This document shows positions 7,782-11,807 of a stretch of DNA of 11,807 bases, one piece after another (position 1 is the first letter of the stretch; each line of letters starts with the position of its first letter). The notes beneath the pieces were generated by a model that was not told where the DNA came from, ran no database searches, and saw nothing but the letters and a program-made list of their open reading frames with translations. The stretch is from an uncultured Clostridium sp. (GTDB taxonomy: Bacteria; Bacillota_A; Clostridia; TANB77; CAG-508): assembly GCA_947382445.1 (NCBI GenBank), contig CANCZH010000050.1, forward strand, positions 1 through 11,807, in the 5' to 3' direction. The translations under genes and the position numbers were made by a program.

Positions 7782-7928
7782 TAACTTAGAATAAAAAATA
7801 AAAATAAAAATTATTAGTGACGCGCAGTTTGGAGGCGAGTATAAAATTGTTAAAAATTTATTTTTTACAATTTTAACGAGACCGACAGTAAGGAACAAAT
7901 AATTTTTATTTTTATTTTTTATAAGTTA
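7782..7928 (+). ncRNA. Unidentified structured RNA element, copy 1
   Basis: The basal stem pairs 7792-7815 with 7898-7921 (24 perfect A/T pairs), extended after a short bulge by TAACTTA (7782-7788) with TAAGTTA (7922-7928). Inside, GTGACGCGCAGTTT (7817-7830) and CAGTAAGGA (7886-7894) face each other as conserved cores. Between them G7831-C7886 is followed by G7832/A7885 and A7833/G7884, then GG/CC (7834-7835 with 7882-7883), then C7836-G7880, another G/A pair set (7837-7838 with 7878-7879) and an inner hairpin (AAAATTGT 7843-7850 with ACAATTTT 7867-7874, continued by five A-T pairs to a TTTA loop). The element recurs at 11671-11804. Strand is chosen because core and G-U pairs in copy 2 fit this direction. 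It lies between convergent lexA and mutS2; function unknown. Confidence 0.6.
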
Positions 7929-7971
7929 ATTATTTTCATTTGTAATTATCCAAATAACATATATTTTAGTA

Positions 7972-10305
7972 TTATTTCAGTTCAACAATAGTTACACCCA
8001 TTTCACCTTCTCCAAAAGTTCCATACCTAAAACTCTTACAATGAGGATGTTTTTTAAGAAAACTTTGAATACCCTTTCCCAATATACCAGAACCTTTACC
8101 ATGAACAATTCTAACAAACTCTAATCTAGCCATAGTACTAGTATCCAAAAATTTATCAACTAAATAATTTGCTTCTTCAATATTTAAACCAATAACATTT
8201 AATTCTGTATTTACTTTCTTAGGTGAAAAATTAAATTGCTTTTTAGTATGAATTTCCTTTTTCTCATTTATTTTTTGAGCAATTGACAAACTAGAAATAG
8301 GAAGAGTAGTTTTAATATTATCAATTTGTATATTAACTTTTTTAGACTGATTTGCATAGCTTAATATTGTTCCATTTTTGTTAAATGATGAAACAAAAAC
8401 AGTTAATCCAGGTTTTATATCAGATTCATTAATAGAATCAAAAGAAGTTTCTTGTTTTTCTACTGTACTTACTTTTGATAATTTATTATTTAAATTGTTT
8501 CTAAGTTCATTCAATTTTTTTAAATTATTTTTTTCAGAAGACATTTCTTTTATAATGTTATTTGCTTCTTCTTTTGCCTCTAATAATATTGATTTAGCTT
8601 GTTGTTTTGCCTTTTGAATATATTCTTGCTTATTTTGTTCAAGTCCAGATTTTTCTTTCAAAAGTTCATTTTTTAAATTTTCAATTTGATTAGAATTTTG
8701 AGTTATTTTTTCTTTTTCTGCTTCTATTAAAACTTTTGAATCGTAAATTTCTTTTAGTAAATCTTCAGTTTTTGCAGTATCTACATTAATTAAGCTCTTT
8801 GCATGTTCTAATATTTTTTCGTCTAAACCTAATTTTTTACTAATTGCAAATGCATTACTTTTTCCTGGTACACCAATTAGTAGTTTGTAAGTAGGAGATA
8901 GTGTTTCTAAATCGAATTCACAGCTGGCATTTTCTACACCATCTGTTACTAAAGCATATTCTTTTAATTCATGATAGTGTGTTGTTACTAATGTTGTTAT
9001 TTGCTTTTGTCTTAAATGTTCTAAAATACTTAAAGCTAAGCTAGAACCCTCGATAGGGTCTGTTCCAGAACCTAATTCATCTATTAATATTAGGCTTTCA
9101 GATGTTGAAGTATTTATAATATTTACAATATTTTTCATGTGAGATGAGAATGTACTAAGTGATTCTAAAATGCTTTGCTCGTCACCAATGTCTGCAAATA
9201 TATTATCAAATACATATATTGAACTTTGTTCTGATGCAGGAATATGAAGTCCACTCATTGTCATTGCAGTTAGTAATCCAACTGTTTTTAGTGTAACTGT
9301 TTTTCCACCTGTATTTGGACCTGTTATTAATAGACTAGAGAAATTTTTTCCTATTTCAAGTGTGATTGGTACAGCAGACTCTTGATCTAATAGTGGATGT
9401 TTTGCTTTTTCTAATTTTATTATTTTTTCATTATTAATTTGACTGCTATTGCCATTTATTGATTTAGAATATTTTGCTTTTGCAAATATGAAATCTAGTA
9501 GGCAAATTAAATTATATGAGTTTTCTAATTCTTCTGTTATTTCGAAAAATAGAGAAGAAAGTTTTTGAAGAATTTTTTCTATTTCAATTGCTTCCTGATT
9601 TTTTAAATCCGAAAGGTTATTATTTAAATTGAAAACTGAAAAAGGTTCTATAAATATTGTAGAACCACTTGTAGACATATCGTGAATAAAACCCTTAATT
9701 TCAGATTTATATTCGCTTTTTACAGGAACAACAAAACGGTCTTGTCTTATTGTTATAATTGGTTCTTGTAAGTATTTTGAAGTTAACAATGAATGTAATT
9801 TATTTTTTATATCTTTTTGAATATTTCTGATTTTTTGTCTAATATTATAAAGTTCGTTTGAAGCTTTATCATCAATAGTGTTTTCATCAATGATAGAAGA
9901 ATAGATTTGTTCTTCTATTCTATTATTTGTGTATAGATGGTCGAAATAATTTGTTAATATTTCAGACTGATTAAGGTTTTCATCAAAGTAATATTCTTTT
10001 AACTCTCTAGAAGTTTTTAGCACAGAAGTTATTTCTAATAATGATTTTATTGAAAGAAAGTTTTGATTTTTAAGTGAAAGAATATGTTTTTCAATGTTGT
10101 GAAGTTCATATATTGGTGGATTTCCCTTTCTAAATAAAAGTGCTAAACCCTCAGTTGTTTCTAATAAAGATTTTTTTACTTTTTCTTTATTAGTATTTGG
10201 AAGAAGTGTAATACAATATTTTTTACCTAGTTCTGTTATAGCAAAATTTGATAGTTTATTTAATATTTTATTGAATTCTAATTTTTCTAAAAAAATTTTT
10301 TGCAT
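7972..10305 (-). CDS. mutS2: Endonuclease-family ATPase MutS2
   Basis: MutS2 (RqcU) is a DNA- and ribosome-associated ATPase linked to suppression of recombination and, in Bacillus, to splitting collided ribosomes. The 777-residue length is typical. The N-terminal region and lever helices fill about 1-290, the ABC-type ATPase about 300-500: P-loop GPNTGGKT (329-336), Walker B LILIDE (405-410), ELGSGTDPIEG after it and the H-loop THYHELKEYA (442-451). A long coiled coil (about 515-620) and a KOW-like segment (about 628-675) lead to the Smr domain (700-777). That domain keeps HGKGSG (735-740), but its usual LDLRG motif is LNVIG (702-706). AAGGAG lies 7 bases before the ATG at 10305. The gene is divergent from mreB. 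Confidence 0.95.
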   Translation of the reverse strand: MQKIFLEKLEFNKILNKLSNFAITELGKKYCITLLPNTNKEKVKKSLLETTEGLALLFRKGNPPIYELHNIEKHILSLKNQNFLSIKSLLEITSVLKTSRELKEYYFDENLNQSEILTNYFDHLYTNNRIEEQIYSSIIDENTIDDKASNELYNIRQKIRNIQKDIKNKLHSLLTSKYLQEPIITIRQDRFVVPVKSEYKSEIKGFIHDMSTSGSTIFIEPFSVFNLNNNLSDLKNQEAIEIEKILQKLSSLFFEITEELENSYNLICLLDFIFAKAKYSKSINGNSSQINNEKIIKLEKAKHPLLDQESAVPITLEIGKNFSSLLITGPNTGGKTVTLKTVGLLTAMTMSGLHIPASEQSSIYVFDNIFADIGDEQSILESLSTFSSHMKNIVNIINTSTSESLILIDELGSGTDPIEGSSLALSILEHLRQKQITTLVTTHYHELKEYALVTDGVENASCEFDLETLSPTYKLLIGVPGKSNAFAISKKLGLDEKILEHAKSLINVDTAKTEDLLKEIYDSKVLIEAEKEKITQNSNQIENLKNELLKEKSGLEQNKQEYIQKAKQQAKSILLEAKEEANNIIKEMSSEKNNLKKLNELRNNLNNKLSKVSTVEKQETSFDSINESDIKPGLTVFVSSFNKNGTILSYANQSKKVNIQIDNIKTTLPISSLSIAQKINEKKEIHTKKQFNFSPKKVNTELNVIGLNIEEANYLVDKFLDTSTMARLEFVRIVHGKGSGILGKGIQSFLKKHPHCKSFRYGTFGEGEMGVTIVELK

Positions 10306-10528
10306 AATGTGTCTCCTTATAGTAATTGCATAATATTTATTATGTGTATAAATCTTGATAATTATCTCATAAATACCTTACAAAATCAATTAATATAGAA
10401 AAACTAGTTAAAAATGGAATATTTTTCACAATTTTAATACAAAATAAAAAGTAAAGACTTAAAAGTTATAGTATAAGTGAAGTTTAAAGATACAAGGTAG
10501 AGTAATATTAAAAAACTTATGAAAACAA
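10306..10528. other. Divergent intergenic segment between mutS2 and mreB
   Basis: No gene. Two symmetric motifs lie in the mutS2 leader: CATAAT-ATTT-ATTATG (10329-10344) and a perfect GATAATTATC palindrome just upstream of it. They could be operators or chance in A/T-rich DNA. No convincing minus-strand promoter for mutS2 was found; TTTATG with TATACA is the best, weak, candidate. Confidence 0.3.
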
Positions 10529-10557
10529 TTGAAATTTAAGTAGAAGTGTAATATAAT
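10529..10557 (+). promoter_or_regulatory. Promoter of mreB/mbl
   Basis: TTGAAA (10529-10534), a 17-bp spacer and TATAAT (10552-10557). The predicted start near 10564 leaves a leader of about 40 bases. Confidence 0.75.
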
Positions 10558-10603
10558 CGTAACAACTTTGTAAACTAGATGTAAATGAGAAAGGAAGATT
10601 CTG

Positions 10604-11593
10604 ATGTTTGGACAAGATATAGGTATTGATTTAGGAACTGCAACTGTGATTGCATATATAAAAGGTAAAGGAATTGTACTTAGAGAACCATCAGTGGTGG
10701 CAGTAAATAATACAAATGGAGAAGTATTAGCTGTTGGGCACGAAGCAAGAAGAATGCTTGGTAGAACACCAGGAAATATAGTAGCAACAAGACCATTAAA
10801 AGATGGAGTTATATCAGATTATACTGTGACAGAAAAAATGCTTAAATATTTTATTAATAAAATTGGTGGAAAATTTTTATTTGCTCCAAGAATAATGATT
10901 TGCATTCCATCACAAGTTACAGAAGTTGAAAAGAAAGCTGTTATAGATGCTGCATCAAATGCAGGAGCTCGTAAAGTGTATTTAATTGAAGAACCTATTG
11001 CAGCAGCCATAGGTGCTGGAATTGATATTTCAAAACCTTGTGGAAACATGATAGTTGATATAGGTGGAGGAACCACTGATATAGCAGTAATTTCACTTGG
11101 AGGTTCTGTTGTTAGTACCTCTCTTAAAGTTGCTGGTGATAAGTTTGACGAAGCAATAGTTAGATATATAAAAAGAAAATATAATGTTATGATAGGTGAA
11201 AGAACAGCAGAAGATTTAAAAGTTAATGTAGGTTGTGTTTATCCTAAGATACAAGATGTTGAAATGGATATTAGAGGAAGAGATTTAATTACTGGACTTC
11301 CAAAAACTTTAACAGTTCATTCAAGTGAGATGATGGAAGCATTAGAAGAACCAGTTAATATGATAGTTGATGCAGTTCATTCAGTTCTTGAAAAAACACC
11401 ACCAGAGCTTGCAGCCGATATTAGTGATAAGGGTATATATATGACTGGTGGAGGATGCTTAATAGATGGACTAGATAAATTATTGCAAGAAAAAACAGGA
11501 ATTAATGTTATGATAGCTGAAGATGCAGTTTCTTGTGTAGCTCTTGGAACTGGAAAGGCATTAGATAATTTAGATACAATAGACAGAAAATAG
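10604..11593 (+). CDS. mbl: MreB/Mbl-type bacterial actin, rod-shape determining protein
   Basis: Forms membrane-bound filaments that guide side-wall peptidoglycan synthesis. The 329-residue length is normal for the MreB family. Actin-fold motifs are present: phosphate 1 DIGIDLGTAT (5-14), phosphate 2 DIGGGTTDIAVIS (152-164) and the adenosine motif MTGGG (280-284). The start MFGQDIGIDLGTA and the following KGKGIVLREPSVVAV, VLAVGHEARRMLGRTPGNI and RPLKDGVI look closest to Bacillus Mbl, so mbl is preferred; mreB is the safe family name. The Asn usually found in GTANT is Thr here (GTATV). AAGGAAG lies 6 bases before the ATG. The usual mreC/mreD genes do not follow within the visible 214 bases, so this looks like a separate Mbl-type locus. 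A structured RNA element starts 78 bases after the stop. Confidence 0.92.
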   Translation: MFGQDIGIDLGTATVIAYIKGKGIVLREPSVVAVNNTNGEVLAVGHEARRMLGRTPGNIVATRPLKDGVISDYTVTEKMLKYFINKIGGKFLFAPRIMICIPSQVTEVEKKAVIDAASNAGARKVYLIEEPIAAAIGAGIDISKPCGNMIVDIGGGTTDIAVISLGGSVVSTSLKVAGDKFDEAIVRYIKRKYNVMIGERTAEDLKVNVGCVYPKIQDVEMDIRGRDLITGLPKTLTVHSSEMMEALEEPVNMIVDAVHSVLEKTPPELAADISDKGIYMTGGGCLIDGLDKLLQEKTGINVMIAEDAVSCVALGTGKALDNLDTIDRK

Positions 11594-11670
11594 ATTTTAT
11601 ATTTGAATGATTTTATATAATTATAGTAGTACTATTTAATATTTTTATTTTTAAAATTATTGCTGAAACA

Positions 11671-11804
11671 GAATGAAAAATTAAATATCATTTTATGTGA
11701 CGCGCAGTTTCGAAGCTTTGAATAGAATTTGTAAAAGCTTGCTTTGTACAAATTCTTCAAATGCGAGCAGCAAGGAGAAAAAAATGATATTTAATTTTTT
11801 ATTC
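11671..11804 (+). ncRNA. Unidentified structured RNA element, copy 2
   Basis: The basal stem pairs 11671-11694 with 11781-11804 (24 pairs, one G-U at G11675). Inside are the same cores as copy 1: GTGACGCGCAGTTT (11697-11710) and CAGCAAGGA (11768-11776). C11711-G11767 replaces the G-C pair of copy 1, followed by G11712/A11766 and A11713/G11765, then GC with GC (11715-11716, 11763-11764), TTTGA with TCAAA (11717-11721, 11757-11761), and the inner hairpin AGAATTTGTA with TACAAATTCT (11724-11733, 11747-11756) topped by AAAGC with GCTTT. The G-U pair in the basal stem is stable in the plus-strand RNA and would be A-C in the minus strand, which favours plus. Pairing may continue past the window edge. 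Confidence 0.6.
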
Positions 11805-11807
11805 GTT

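Noticed and set aside
7703..7790. Short frames such as MKYRYYCSKD between lexA and the RNA element
   Set aside because: Very short, no ribosome binding site and no recognisable features.
7782..7928. Copy 1 and copy 2 as a miniature transposable element with terminal inverted repeats
   Set aside because: The terminal arms have different sequences in the two copies and there are no matching target duplications; conserved parts are the unpaired cores.

Overview
The window is low-GC DNA that reads as a chromosomal segment of an anaerobic Clostridia-type Firmicute. The evidence is A/T-rich codon use, strong AGGAGG-type ribosome binding sites, a glycine T-box, single-chain GlyS, an Obg/MutS2/Mbl-type MreB core set and a Gram-positive-style LexA. 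The standard code fits: TGG is used for Trp and no real gene reads through TGA. Assignment below class level is not supported by the sequence alone.

Layout. (1) At 1-886 two minus-strand genes for exported proteins overlap by 8 bp; the second runs off the left edge. (2) At 887-1638 is a long gap: very A/T-rich DNA, a cluster of DnaA-box-like 9-mers, a promoter and a T-box leader with a GGA (Gly) specifier. (3) glyS (1639-3021) is followed by a hairpin and then by a small, comparatively GC-rich minus-strand cassette (about 3055-3400) with its own promoter and terminator, encoding a 75-residue Cys-rich protein that resembles a metallothionein. (4) A divergent promoter drives trpS, preceded by a possible 9-codon leader peptide with a Trp codon and an A/U hairpin ending at the trpS ribosome binding site. 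trpS is followed 13 bp later by obg, which is split by one extra G near codon 31. (5) A perfect 30-bp inverted repeat separates obg from a convergent gene for a predicted cytoplasmic protein with a starch-binding-like module. (6) lexA is divergent from that gene and has an SOS-box-like operator over its promoter. (7) lexA converges on mutS2 (minus); mreB/mbl is divergent from mutS2.

The most unusual signal is a pair of structured elements, one between lexA and mutS2 (7782-7928) and one after mreB (11671-11804). Both have a basal A/U stem of about 24 bp whose sequence differs between copies but whose pairing is kept. Both have the same 14-base 5' core (GTGACGCGCAGTTT), a 3' core CAG(T/C)AAGGA, tandem G/A appositions and an inner hairpin. 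Two copies with different stems and conserved unpaired cores suggest a dispersed structured RNA family. I could not match it to a family I know.

The known genes are mostly housekeeping: tRNA charging (glyS, trpS), ribosome assembly and growth control (obg), DNA damage response (lexA), ribosome rescue or recombination control (mutS2) and cell shape (mreB/mbl).
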